64,000 nt of DNA, taken from assembly GCA_963676095.1 (NCBI GenBank), contig OY781040.1:6820001-6884000 (forward strand), written 5' to 3'. Below are positions 27,016-35,414 of this stretch, piece after piece; position 1 is the first letter of the stretch; the number at the start of each line of letters is the position of its first letter. The position numbers and the translations under genes were made by a program. The notes under the pieces were generated by a model that was not told the origin of the DNA, ran no database searches, and saw only the letters and a list, made by a program, of their open reading frames with translations. This DNA comes from G963676095 sp963676095. Lineage in GTDB: Bacteria > Bacteroidota > Bacteroidia > Bacteroidales > Prolixibacteraceae.

Positions 27016-28296
27016 CTACCAGGCAAACAAAGGAAGATCTTTCATCATTTTATTTACCCGTCCCTTCACAGATGTAATTACAGCCTGATTTTCGACATCG
27101 CTGAGTACCTCGTCGATCAGATCAACAATAAGCCCCATCTGATCTTCTTTCAGTCCCCTGGTGGTGATAGCCGGAGTACCGACCCGTAACCCTGAAGTAG
27201 AAAAAGGAGAACGGCTGTCGAACGGCACCATGTTTTTATTAATGGTAATATCGGCACGTACCAATGCATTTTCAGCAACCTTGCCCGTCAGTTCCGGGAA
27301 TTTCGTTCTCAAATCGATCAGCATGCTGTGATTATCTGTTCCTCCGGAAATAACTTTATAGCCTTTGTCGACAAAAGCCTGCGCCATCACGGCAGCATTT
27401 TTCTTCACCTGCGACTGGTAAACCTTATAGGAAGGATCGAGTGCTTCTCCGAATGAAACAGCCTTTGCAGCGATGACATGTTCCAGCGGGCCGCCCTGCT
27501 GACCCGGGAAAACAGCAAAATCGATCACCGCCGACATCATTTTTGTTTCACCTTTGGGTGTTTTGTATCCAAAAGGATTCTCGAAATCCTCACCCATCAG
27601 AATAATTCCGCCGCGGGGACCGCGAAGTGTTTTATGGGTAGTCGATGTTACAACATGCGCATATTTTACAGGGTTATCAAGTAACCCTGCTGCGATAAGT
27701 CCTGCCGGATGGGCCATATCAATCATCAGCATAGCCCCTGCCCCGTCAGCAATTTTACGCATCCGCGCATAATCCCATTCGCGGGAATAAGCAGAAGCTC
27801 CGCCAATAATCAGCTTGGGTTTATGTTCATTGGCCAGGGCTTCCATTTCGTCATAGTCCACCATTCCGGTTTCTTCCTTTACATGGTAGGCAATCGGCTG
27901 ATATAAAATACCTGAAGAATTAACGGGTGATCCGTGTGATAAGTGACCGCCATGGGCAAGGTCAAGACCAAGAAATTTATCCCCTGGTTTCAGGATCACA
28001 CTCAGTACCGCAGCATTAGCCTGAGCACCCGAGTGTGGCTGCACATTGGCATATTCCGCACCAAAAAGCTCTTTCAAACGGTCAATAGCCAATTGTTCGG
28101 TCATGTCCACGCACTGGCATCCGCCATAATATCTTTTGGCAGGATAACCTTCGGCATATTTATTGGTCATCACAGAGCCCATGGCTTCCATTACCTGATC
28201 GCTGACAAAATTCTCCGATGCAATCAGTTCTATGCCGCTAAGCTGACGCTGACGCTCTTTTTCAATAATATCAAAAACTAATTGGTCTCGTTTCAT
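27016..28296 (-). CDS. glyA: Serine hydroxymethyltransferase
   Basis: 426 aa, full length. IELIASENFVSDQVMEAMGS at the N-terminus, LDLAHGGHLSHGSPVN, and the PLP-lysine motif VVTSTTHKTLRGPRGGII are diagnostic. It interconverts serine and glycine with tetrahydrofolate, supplying one-carbon units that also feed methionine synthesis. A minus-strand TACCTTTG at 28343-28350, with a TTTG 18 bp further upstream, is a good Bacteroidetes promoter, giving a leader of about 40 nt. Confidence 0.98.
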   Translation of the reverse strand: MKRDQLVFDIIEKERQRQLSGIELIASENFVSDQVMEAMGSVMTNKYAEGYPAKRYYGGCQCVDMTEQLAIDRLKELFGAEYANVQPHSGAQANAAVLSVILKPGDKFLGLDLAHGGHLSHGSPVNSSGILYQPIAYHVKEETGMVDYDEMEALANEHKPKLIIGGASAYSREWDYARMRKIADGAGAMLMIDMAHPAGLIAAGLLDNPVKYAHVVTSTTHKTLRGPRGGIILMGEDFENPFGYKTPKGETKMMSAVIDFAVFPGQQGGPLEHVIAAKAVSFGEALDPSYKVYQSQVKKNAAVMAQAFVDKGYKVISGGTDNHSMLIDLRTKFPELTGKVAENALVRADITINKNMVPFDSRSPFSTSGLRVGTPAITTRGLKEDQMGLIVDLIDEVLSDVENQAVITSVKGRVNKMMKDLPLFAW

Positions 28297-28342
28297 TATA
28301 TATCAAAATTAAATCCGGTCTCACAGTTTCATGATGAAAGCG

Positions 28343-28372
28343 CAAAGGTATAACTTTTTATAACCATGCAAA
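28343..28372 (-). promoter_or_regulatory. Promoter of glyA (-33 TTTG / -7 TACCTTTG)
   Basis: On the minus strand TTTG (28372-28369) and TACCTTTG (28350-28343) are separated by 18 bp, close to the Bacteroidetes consensus. Confidence 0.6.
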
Positions 28373-28751
28373 AAAAATAAAAATGAACAAAAATCACTTT
28401 TTTTTAACAATTGATTTCCAACGCTTTTTCTACAAAATTTTTAGAGGCATATTCTTTCCTGCTATCATTATCACGGACCTGATATACTGGCAAATAACAA
28501 TAATATCATTTCTTTTTTCAAATTGAAGTGTATTTCTGGTTAAACCAGAAATTATTACCATCTCCCCCGGGAACTTTTGAACTTTCCTTTTCCTGTCTTT
28601 GTTTATCTGGAAACAATTTTTTAGGTTTGCAACATAGAATTCAATTAAGGCATTATTTAATGAACAAGGGCTGTACATACAATATCTGCAAGAATGTCCA
28701 CACAATGGGCAATGCTGTTCATATGCCATCCATGTCTATGTCCATGCGATA

Positions 28752-28789
28752 GCCTTCATTCGGTATTCTGATGAGTAACGGCTGAAGGC
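28752..28789 (+). promoter_or_regulatory. Structured leader upstream of the aspartokinase-like gene
   Basis: GCCTTCA (28752-28758) pairs perfectly with TGAAGGC (28783-28789). Inside, GGTATTC can pair with GAGTAC containing one bulged A, closing a TGAT loop. It sits 57 nt before the start of the methionine-group gene. A regulatory RNA is possible, but it fits no riboswitch class I recognise. Confidence 0.35.
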
Positions 28790-28846
28790 GCATAAAATCC
28801 AAGGTTAAAATTCCATTGTTTTTTTATTTTACAATTATTTAAGATC

Positions 28847-30193
28847 ATGGCAGATTGCGTTGTCGTGAGGTTTGGCGGAAATAATCTAAAAGAACCTCAA
28901 ATCATTTCAACTTTGGCAAAGTTGCTTAACAAACCGTGTAAAAAACACATTATCGTGGTATCAGCAACTGCTTCGCTACAGGATGTTCTCACGAGGGGCA
29001 TAAAAACCCTCTGCGCTGCGACCTGTGATGCCAATGCCGTTTTCGCTGAAATTAAAGGAGAAATAGACAAGATAAGAGCACGTTTTTCATTACCGGACAG
29101 CAACTTGAAGTCATTTCAAAAAAGACTGGAAATTTTGTTGGAGGGTATTCATTTTACAGGAGATTTTTCACTCGCACTTCAGGACCAGGTAACCTCATAT
29201 GCTGAAAAAATCACAGCAGCCCTGTTACAGGAAATTCTTGAAAAAAGCGGGATACAGGCGGCGGTGGCACTTCCCGAAGAGATCGGGCTGCTGGTAAGCG
29301 AAGAATATGGAAACGCAAGTATCCTTGCCAGGGAATCACATGATGCTGTCATAAACGGGATATCCGCCCGGATCAACATTGTCCCTGGTTCTTATGGGAT
29401 TACGCAACAAGGTAAGATAGCCCGCATCGGGACCCGTGCTGCAGACTATACGGCAGCTGCCCTGGCATCCATCTTTGATGCGGAAAGCCTGGAACTCTGG
29501 CAAATCGGGAAACCTTTCAAAACAGCAGACGAACAATATGTTACAGGAGCATCTTATATCGAAAGCCTTACCTATGCCGAGGCGTCCGAGCTTTCTTACT
29601 TCAATTATTCCGGGATCCATCCCCGGATTGTGGAACCGCTCATTGTCCGGCATATTCCTGTATTTGTTTATGAGCTGAAAGATGGGGAAAAAATACTGAG
29701 AACCAGGATTAACTCTCAAAGTATTGTCACTCCCCGGATCGTAAAAAGTGTGGCTTATACCGACAACATTGCCGTTCTCAAGCTAAACGGACCAGGTGTC
29801 GGGTTTAAACCGGGGATACTGGCAAAGGTTACCGGGGCTTTCAACAACCGGCACATCAACATCCGCTCCGTAATCACAGCGCAAACAAGCATCAATATCA
29901 TTATCGAGAAATCGTCGGTACAACAGGTCAGACAGATTTGCGGAGAGCTGGAACTTACTTCGGTAAGCCAGACAGAAATAGCAGAACATGTATCGCTTAT
30001 TGCCATCGTAGGCCATGGCATGCAGTCGAACCACGGGATATCGGCCCAGTTGTTCACGGCTGTAGCCAATAATAAAATTAATGTCCTGCTTAGTGGCTCC
30101 GGTGCTTCCGATCTGGTCAGTTACCTCGTTGTTGACGAGAAAGATAAGATAAAGGCGATACAGGAGATTCACAGCGTGTTCTTTGAAAAATAA
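28847..30193 (+). CDS. Aspartokinase-like protein with degenerate catalytic site and tandem ACT domains
   Basis: 448 aa. Overall it follows aspartate kinase: N-terminal amino-acid-kinase domain, then two ACT domains from about residue 305 (LKLNGPGVGFKPGILAKVTGAF; VSLIAIVGHGMQSNHGISAQLF). The catalytic motifs are altered. The family KFGG(T/S)S is RFGGNN (residues 8-13), GRGGSDYT is GTRAADYT (195-202), and the W-TDVDG loop is WQIGKPF. Loss of the invariant Lys and the displaced Arg suggest weak or no aspartate phosphorylation. It heads a methionine-synthesis group (O-acetylhomoserine sulfhydrylase 70 bp downstream), so a regulatory or amino-acid-sensing role is plausible. Family firm, inactivity inferred. 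Confidence 0.85.
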   Translation: MADCVVVRFGGNNLKEPQIISTLAKLLNKPCKKHIIVVSATASLQDVLTRGIKTLCAATCDANAVFAEIKGEIDKIRARFSLPDSNLKSFQKRLEILLEGIHFTGDFSLALQDQVTSYAEKITAALLQEILEKSGIQAAVALPEEIGLLVSEEYGNASILARESHDAVINGISARINIVPGSYGITQQGKIARIGTRAADYTAAALASIFDAESLELWQIGKPFKTADEQYVTGASYIESLTYAEASELSYFNYSGIHPRIVEPLIVRHIPVFVYELKDGEKILRTRINSQSIVTPRIVKSVAYTDNIAVLKLNGPGVGFKPGILAKVTGAFNNRHINIRSVITAQTSINIIIEKSSVQQVRQICGELELTSVSQTEIAEHVSLIAIVGHGMQSNHGISAQLFTAVANNKINVLLSGSGASDLVSYLVVDEKDKIKAIQEIHSVFFEK

Positions 30194-30263
30194 GTTATTG
30201 ACCGATAGTTATCCGGTTAAAGACAGATAAATAAAGTTATAACAATAGTAATAATAGTAACAA

Positions 30264-31568
30264 ATGACTACTAAAAATTTAAATTTCGAAACACTGCAGC
30301 TACATGCAGGCCAGGAAGTGGATCCGGCAACAGGATCACGGGCGGTACCCATTTATCAAACCACCTCGTACGTGTTCAAAAACGCGCAACATGCAGCCAA
30401 TCTGTTTGGGTTGAAGGAATTCGGGAATATATATACCCGGATCATGAACCCTACCTCGGACGTTTTTGAGAAAAGAATGGCTGCGCTCGAAGGAGGAGTC
30501 GGAGGACTTGCTGTCGCATCAGGACATGCCGCACAGTTTCTGATATTTAACACCCTACTCGACCAGGGAGATAACTTTGTCAGCTCGCCTTATTTGTATG
30601 GAGGGACTTACAATCAATTCACTGTTTCATTTAAAAAACAAGGACTGGAAGCCCGCTTGACCAAAGATCTTAACCCTGAATCATTTGAAGAACTGATTGA
30701 TGCAAAAACAAAAATCATCTATCTGGAAACAATAGGAAACCCGGGCTATGTTATTCCCGATTTCGACGCCATCGCTGCTGTTGCGAAGAAATATGACATT
30801 CCCCTGGTCGTTGATAATACCTTTGCCGGAGGCGGTTACCTTTTCAGGCCGATCGAGCATGGCGCCGACATTGTAGTCAGCTCTGCCACGAAATGGATCG
30901 GCGGACATGGAACCAGCATCGGGGGGATTATTGTCGATGCCGGAAAATATAACTGGGGTAACGGAAAATTTCCCGGGTTTACCGAACCGTCGGAAGGTTA
31001 TCACGGATTGGTTTACTGGGATATTTTCAATCCTGACGGACCATTCGGCAACATTGCCTTTATTACCAAAGCAAGGGTCGAAGGGCTCCGCGATTTTGGC
31101 CCGGCAATCAGCCCTTTCAATTCTTTCCTTTTGCTGCAAGGACTGGAAACATTATCTTTGCGGATGGAACGGCATGTTCAGAATGCGCAAAAGCTGGCAG
31201 AGTGGCTGGAAAACCATCCAAAGGTTAAAAGCGTAAATTACCCGGGATTGAAAAGTAACCCCTCGTATGAGCTTGCAACCAGATATTTTCCAAAGGGCCC
31301 AGGCAGCATGTTGTCGTTTATTGTAAAAGGGGGCGTTGCCGAAGCCGACCAGGTAGTACAAAACCTGGAACTGGTAAGCCATTTGGCCAATGTCGGAGAT
31401 GCCAAGACACTGATCATTCAGCCTGCTTCGACTACGCACCAGCAATTATCGGAAGAGGCACAGGCTGCAGCAGGGGTTTATCCCGGCTTGCTTCGTGTTT
31501 CGGTAGGGTTGGAACATATCGACGATATTATTGCAGATTTTGAACAAGCCTTAAACAAAATCGGATAA
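30264..31568 (+). CDS. metY: O-acetylhomoserine sulfhydrylase (Cys/Met metabolism PLP enzyme)
   Basis: 434 aa, the length of MetY-type enzymes. FETLQLHAGQEVDPATGSRAVPIYQTTSYVF opens the Cys/Met PLP domain. The PLP lysine lies in VVSSATKWIGGHGTSIGG, and SLRMERHVQNAQKLAEWLE and LIIQPASTTHQQLSEEAQAAAGV complete the pattern. It makes homocysteine from O-acetylhomoserine and sulfide. The downstream MetA carries the residue associated with acetyl-CoA use, consistent with an acetyl-homoserine route. Confidence 0.94.
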   Translation: MTTKNLNFETLQLHAGQEVDPATGSRAVPIYQTTSYVFKNAQHAANLFGLKEFGNIYTRIMNPTSDVFEKRMAALEGGVGGLAVASGHAAQFLIFNTLLDQGDNFVSSPYLYGGTYNQFTVSFKKQGLEARLTKDLNPESFEELIDAKTKIIYLETIGNPGYVIPDFDAIAAVAKKYDIPLVVDNTFAGGGYLFRPIEHGADIVVSSATKWIGGHGTSIGGIIVDAGKYNWGNGKFPGFTEPSEGYHGLVYWDIFNPDGPFGNIAFITKARVEGLRDFGPAISPFNSFLLLQGLETLSLRMERHVQNAQKLAEWLENHPKVKSVNYPGLKSNPSYELATRYFPKGPGSMLSFIVKGGVAEADQVVQNLELVSHLANVGDAKTLIIQPASTTHQQLSEEAQAAAGVYPGLLRVSVGLEHIDDIIADFEQALNKIG

Positions 31569-31606
31569 CATTAACCGGATGGAGCTGAACAAAAGACAGC
31601 ATTGAT

Positions 31607-31678
31607 CGTCATTGCGAATGGAACAACCAAGGCAATCTTTTCTAAAAAAAAGATTGCTTCTTCCCCCTCGCAATGACG
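31607..31678. repeat. Palindromic CGTCATTGCGA dispersed repeat
   Basis: CGTCATTGCGA (31607-31617) is the exact reverse complement of TCGCAATGACG (31668-31678), with an inner stem GGCAATCTTTT/AAAAGATTGCTT. The arm sequence is recognisable as a widespread intergenic palindrome (CGTCATTGCGAG...GCAATCT...AGATTGC...CTCGCAATGACG) found in many bacterial genomes. It sits between metY and metA. Confidence 0.8.
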
Positions 31679-31738
31679 GTTTTAAAAAGGTAATCCTGTC
31701 TTTCCGGATGCCCATCCTTATGAAAAAATATAGTAATT

Positions 31739-32656
31739 ATGCCACTTAATATACCTGATACGCTTCCGGCAATTGAGCTACTGAGAAAGGAAAATATTTT
31801 TGTTTTTGACGAGACGCGGGCAACCCAGCAGGATATCCGTCCTCTGAAGATTATCATCCTGAACCTGATGCCCTTAAAGATCACGACAGAAACAGACCTG
31901 CTCAGGCTACTTTCGAACAGTCCGCTCCAAATAGAAATTGACTTTCTGATGATCAGCGATCATGAACACCGGAATACCCCGGCAGAACACATGATGGCTT
32001 TTTATAAAACCTTTAACGAAGTGAAAAACAAGAAGTACGATGGTATGATTATTACCGGGGCACCTGTTGAGCATTTGCCATTTGAAGAGGTCACCTATTG
32101 GGAAGAAATGAAAACAATTATGGACTGGTCGGTAAACCATGCCACATCTTCTTTATTCATCTGCTGGGCTTCCCAGGCTGGATTGTTCCACTTCTACGGC
32201 ATTCCGAAGTATCCGCTGGAAAAGAAATTATTTGGCATCTTCAGACATCGTATTTCGGACGATAAGCTTCCTATATTCAGAGGTTTTGACGATGAATATG
32301 CCGTGCCTCACTCCAGGCATACGGAAGTCAGGGCGGAAGATATCCTCAAGGTTCCCGGCCTCGAGATTATTTCATATTCGAAAGAAGCGGGGGTCAATAT
32401 GGTAATGGCACGCAACGGAAGACAGTTCTTCATCAACGGACATTCCGAATATTCAAGGGAAACTCTGAGCAATGAATATAAAAGGGACCTGGCAAAAGGA
32501 TTACAGATAGAAATGCCGCAAAATTACTATCCGGACAATAACCCGGACAACGAACCGTTAATGACGTGGCGGTCCTCGGCAAATTTGTTATTCACCAACT
32601 GGCTGAATTACTATGTTTACCAGGAAACACCTTACGACCTGGACGATATCAGTTAA
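31739..32656 (+). CDS. metA: Homoserine O-acetyltransferase, MetA family
   Basis: 305 aa, colinear with E. coli MetA without gaps at key sites. The catalytic Cys142 is in LFICWASQAGL, and His235 and Glu237 are in INGHSEYSRE. Position 111 is Glu (ITGAPVEHLPFEEV). Published work on the family links Glu111 to acetyl-CoA and Gly111 to succinyl-CoA, so acetyl transfer is predicted. This agrees with the MetY gene just upstream. It acylates homoserine to commit it to methionine. Separated from metY by a palindromic repeat. Confidence 0.94.
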   Translation: MPLNIPDTLPAIELLRKENIFVFDETRATQQDIRPLKIIILNLMPLKITTETDLLRLLSNSPLQIEIDFLMISDHEHRNTPAEHMMAFYKTFNEVKNKKYDGMIITGAPVEHLPFEEVTYWEEMKTIMDWSVNHATSSLFICWASQAGLFHFYGIPKYPLEKKLFGIFRHRISDDKLPIFRGFDDEYAVPHSRHTEVRAEDILKVPGLEIISYSKEAGVNMVMARNGRQFFINGHSEYSRETLSNEYKRDLAKGLQIEMPQNYYPDNNPDNEPLMTWRSSANLLFTNWLNYYVYQETPYDLDDIS

Positions 32657-32713
32657 ATACAAATATTTTAGAGAGTACTGAAAAATCGTTACCTTTAAAA
32701 ACAAAAAACAAGT

Positions 32714-33373
32714 GTGATGCCAGAAAAGAAAAAGATAGCTGTTATCCTGTCAGGATGCGGCGTTTATGACGGATCTGAAATTCATGAGGCAACCCTGACC
32801 ATGCTGGCCATAGCGAGGGCCGGGGCTGTTTATGAGATTTTTGCACCCGATGTGCAACAGGCGCATGTCATTAACCACCTTACCGGAGAAGTGATGAACG
32901 AAAGCCGCAATGTGCTGGTCGAATCGGCCAGGATTGCCCGCGGCAGGATTAACGATATAAAAGATTATATCGCTTCCGATTTCGATGCAATAATCTTTCC
33001 TGGCGGGTTCGGGGCTGCAAAAAACTTATGTACCTTTGCTTTTGACGGGCCCAATTGTGACGTAAACCCGGATATTGAAAAAGCAGTAAAGGATACGGTA
33101 ACAGCAGAAAAACCCATAGGTGCCCTGTGTATTGCCCCGGCCCTGATCACAAGAATCCTTAAAAATGTCGAAGTAACGATAGGACAGGATGCAGGTACAG
33201 CCAAGGCTATTGAAATCATGGGAGGTAAGCATAAGCCTACGACTCATGGAGAAGTTGTTGTTGATCAGAAATATAAACTGGCAACCACTCCCTGTTATAT
33301 GCTGGATGCCACGATCGGTCAGATTGCCGACGGGGCAGAAAATATTGTCGCAGCAATTCTCGAAATGATTTAA
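32714..33373 (+). CDS. elbB: ElbB-type glyoxalase-like protein (DJ-1/PfpI superfamily)
   Basis: 219 aa. KIAVILSGCGVYDGSEIHEATLTMLAIARAG is the ElbB signature. AIIFPGGFGAAKNLCTFAFDG and the nucleophile Cys in IGALCIAPALI follow, with TIGQDAGTA near the C-terminus. Members have weak glyoxalase activity and were linked historically to isoprenoid synthesis. It lies 57 bp after metA, in the same direction; a functional link to methionine is not evident. A second in-frame Met directly follows the first. Confidence 0.92.
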   Translation: MMPEKKKIAVILSGCGVYDGSEIHEATLTMLAIARAGAVYEIFAPDVQQAHVINHLTGEVMNESRNVLVESARIARGRINDIKDYIASDFDAIIFPGGFGAAKNLCTFAFDGPNCDVNPDIEKAVKDTVTAEKPIGALCIAPALITRILKNVEVTIGQDAGTAKAIEIMGGKHKPTTHGEVVVDQKYKLATTPCYMLDATIGQIADGAENIVAAILEMI

Positions 33374-33377
33374 AACC

Positions 33378-33405
33378 GGATGATCTGAGGACAAACGGAT
33401 CATCC
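33378..33405. terminator. Hairpin between elbB and the PorE-like gene
   Basis: GGATGATC (33378-33385) pairs perfectly with GATCATCC (33398-33405). It lies in the 44-bp gap of convergent genes. No T run is present, so termination is only presumed. Confidence 0.4.
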
Positions 33406-33417
33406 AACTTTGGAGAT

Positions 33418-35364
33418 TCATTTTTCCCTGATTTCGGTTATTGTAAATTCAGTACGGCGGTTTTTTGCACGCCCTGCCGGTGTATTATTTGTGGCAACAG
33501 GCTTTAAAATTCCGTAACCAACAAACGTCAACCGCTCTTTGCCGACACCCTTTTCGACGAGGTAACGCCATACAGATTCGGCCCGTTTCTCCGAAAGTTC
33601 CTGATTATAATCACGGTTTCCCGTACTGTCGGTATGTCCGCCTATTTCAACACAAACGCCGGGATTTTCATTCATAAACAGGACCATCTCTTCCAGTTCG
33701 GGTTTTGAGGAATCCAGAAGCCGGAACGAATCCGTATCAAAGAACAGATTATAGAGGATCACGGAACGGCCTTTACCGACCGGATCCAGAAAAATATCCA
33801 TATGCCTGGGATCATCAGGCTTATACAGTTCTTTTAATAAAAAACTGGCTGAATAGAAAAGGTATCCCTGGCTCGAGACATTAAAAGCATAATTCCTCCC
33901 TACAGGTAAACAAATAAAAAACGTTCCTTCTTTTTCATCTGAATATGTTTCCGAAACAATTTTGTCTTTATCCAGGTCTATCAGTTTCACCAGTGCTTTT
34001 AAAGGGAATTTACTTTCCCTGTCTGCAACACGTCCAAGCACATAAGAAACGGGAGTTGGCCTGTAATCTTTATCCAGTGCAAACCGGTAAATATCCATTC
34101 CTTTTGACCCGGGACGATCGGAGGAATAATAGGCATAAGTGCCTGTCGCATCAACAATCAATCCTTGTTCATTTCTCCATGTATTTACAGGATATCCCAG
34201 GTTTACCGGTTTGTGCCATGTAGAATCGTTGAGCATACGGGTACAAAAGATGTCGGTTCCTCCCATACCCATCCATGTATCTGACGAAAAATACAAAGTC
34301 CGGCCATCAGGGTGAATGAACGGGGACATTTCATTTCCTGGTGTATTTATTGAATCCCCGAGATTTTCAGGACCTCCCCAACGGGGTATCCCGTCTTCCG
34401 TGAACCCTTTAAGCATGCACCGCCAGATATCCATTCCTCCCTTTCCTCCTTTCCGGTTACTCACAAAATAGAGATATTTACCGTTCGCAGCAATAGAAGG
34501 CTGGGCCTCCCATGCCCCTGAGTTTACCGGCTCTCCGGCATTTTTCGGCTCTGTCCAGTGGTTTCCTTCTTTACGGGTAAAATAAATATCGCAACTTCCA
34601 TATCCTCCGGGACGGTTACAAGCAGTAAAAAAAATCAGGTTTCCACTGGCAGAGATACTTTCGGCCCCTTCATTGTTCATCGTGTTAACCAATCCAAGGG
34701 GCTGTGCCATCTGCCACTTTCCGGCACTAAATTTTGATTCGTAAAAATCTTCCTGATAATGTGTATTTTTACTGCCCGCCGGACCAACCGGAAGCAAGCG
34801 TGTAAAGACAAGCGTTGAGCCATCAATGGTCAATGCCGGCCAATATTCATCAAAATCAGTATTGATTGCATCTCCCATGTTCTCTGCATGAAATTTAACG
34901 GGACTCGCCATTTTTGCCAGGGCGAAATCACATTTCTTAATTTGTTCTTTCACTTTTTCTCCCGTCAGACTGTCATGAACCACCTCTAAATAATCGAGGT
35001 AAGCCGAGCGTGCCTTATCATAAATCCCGATTCTGTAATAAGCATTAGCCAGCACTAACGGGATCTTCCCATAGGTTCCGCGGCTGCTTACAGAAACTGC
35101 CTTTTCCAGGTTCCGGATCTGCAAAAATACAGAATCCAAATCCTGGTAGATATCTGACTTCAGCAAGTAAGCTTCTGTAAAACGGTCGTCCAAACGAATA
35201 GCATCATCCAGTTCCTCCAATGCCTTACTCGTTTCTTTTTCCTCATACAGTTTACGTGCCGCATTAAAATGCTTCATAGCTCTCTTTTCGTAAGAAGCAA
35301 CCTCTTGCCCGTATGCAACAGCAATCATTAGAAACAGATATGCAGATAAAAAGAGGAATTTCAT
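33418..35364 (-). CDS. PorE-like protein: TPR, PD40 propeller, CarboxypepD-like and OmpA domains
   Basis: 648 aa. A signal peptide ends near residue 19 (AVAYGQ). TPR repeats cover about 25-150. A six-bladed PD40/WD40-like propeller follows (WPALTIDGSTLVFTRLLP, FSSDTWMGMGGTDIF, AYYSSDRPGSKGMDIYR). A carboxypeptidase-regulatory-like segment is next (YVLGRVADRESKFPLKALVKL). The C-terminal OmpA domain has NLFFDTDSFRLLDSSKPELEEM and VEIGGHTDSTGNRDYNQELSEKRAESVWRYL. The same domain order occurs in PorE, a peptidoglycan-binding part of the type IX secretion machinery; paralogues with other roles are common, so the precise function is unproven. Confidence 0.85.
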   Translation of the reverse strand: MKFLFLSAYLFLMIAVAYGQEVASYEKRAMKHFNAARKLYEEKETSKALEELDDAIRLDDRFTEAYLLKSDIYQDLDSVFLQIRNLEKAVSVSSRGTYGKIPLVLANAYYRIGIYDKARSAYLDYLEVVHDSLTGEKVKEQIKKCDFALAKMASPVKFHAENMGDAINTDFDEYWPALTIDGSTLVFTRLLPVGPAGSKNTHYQEDFYESKFSAGKWQMAQPLGLVNTMNNEGAESISASGNLIFFTACNRPGGYGSCDIYFTRKEGNHWTEPKNAGEPVNSGAWEAQPSIAANGKYLYFVSNRKGGKGGMDIWRCMLKGFTEDGIPRWGGPENLGDSINTPGNEMSPFIHPDGRTLYFSSDTWMGMGGTDIFCTRMLNDSTWHKPVNLGYPVNTWRNEQGLIVDATGTYAYYSSDRPGSKGMDIYRFALDKDYRPTPVSYVLGRVADRESKFPLKALVKLIDLDKDKIVSETYSDEKEGTFFICLPVGRNYAFNVSSQGYLFYSASFLLKELYKPDDPRHMDIFLDPVGKGRSVILYNLFFDTDSFRLLDSSKPELEEMVLFMNENPGVCVEIGGHTDSTGNRDYNQELSEKRAESVWRYLVEKGVGKERLTFVGYGILKPVATNNTPAGRAKNRRTEFTITEIREK

Positions 35365-35414
35365 ATGCTCTGTGATTTTTTCAAAGGAAGGTCACATGGG
35401 ACTATGATAAAATT

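Larger units (their letters stand above)
28297..28846. other. Intergenic region between glyA and the methionine group
   Basis: 550 bp holding the glyA promoter on one side and a structured leader (28752-28789) on the other. A Cys-containing minus-strand frame (28430-28729, beginning MAYEQHCPLCGHSCRYC) is open for 99 codons but shows no recognised domain and no supporting start signals, so it is not called. Confidence 0.5.

Noticed and set aside
28430..28729. Minus-strand 99-codon frame with CPLCG and CRYC
   Set aside because: The two Cys pairs are suggestive of a zinc site, but the rest has no pattern, no promoter or start signal is seen, and it lies in the glyA leader region.
28752..28789. 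Hammerhead ribozyme resemblance (CTGATGAG)
   Set aside because: The required GAAA and three-helix junction are absent; only the short CTGATGAG matches.
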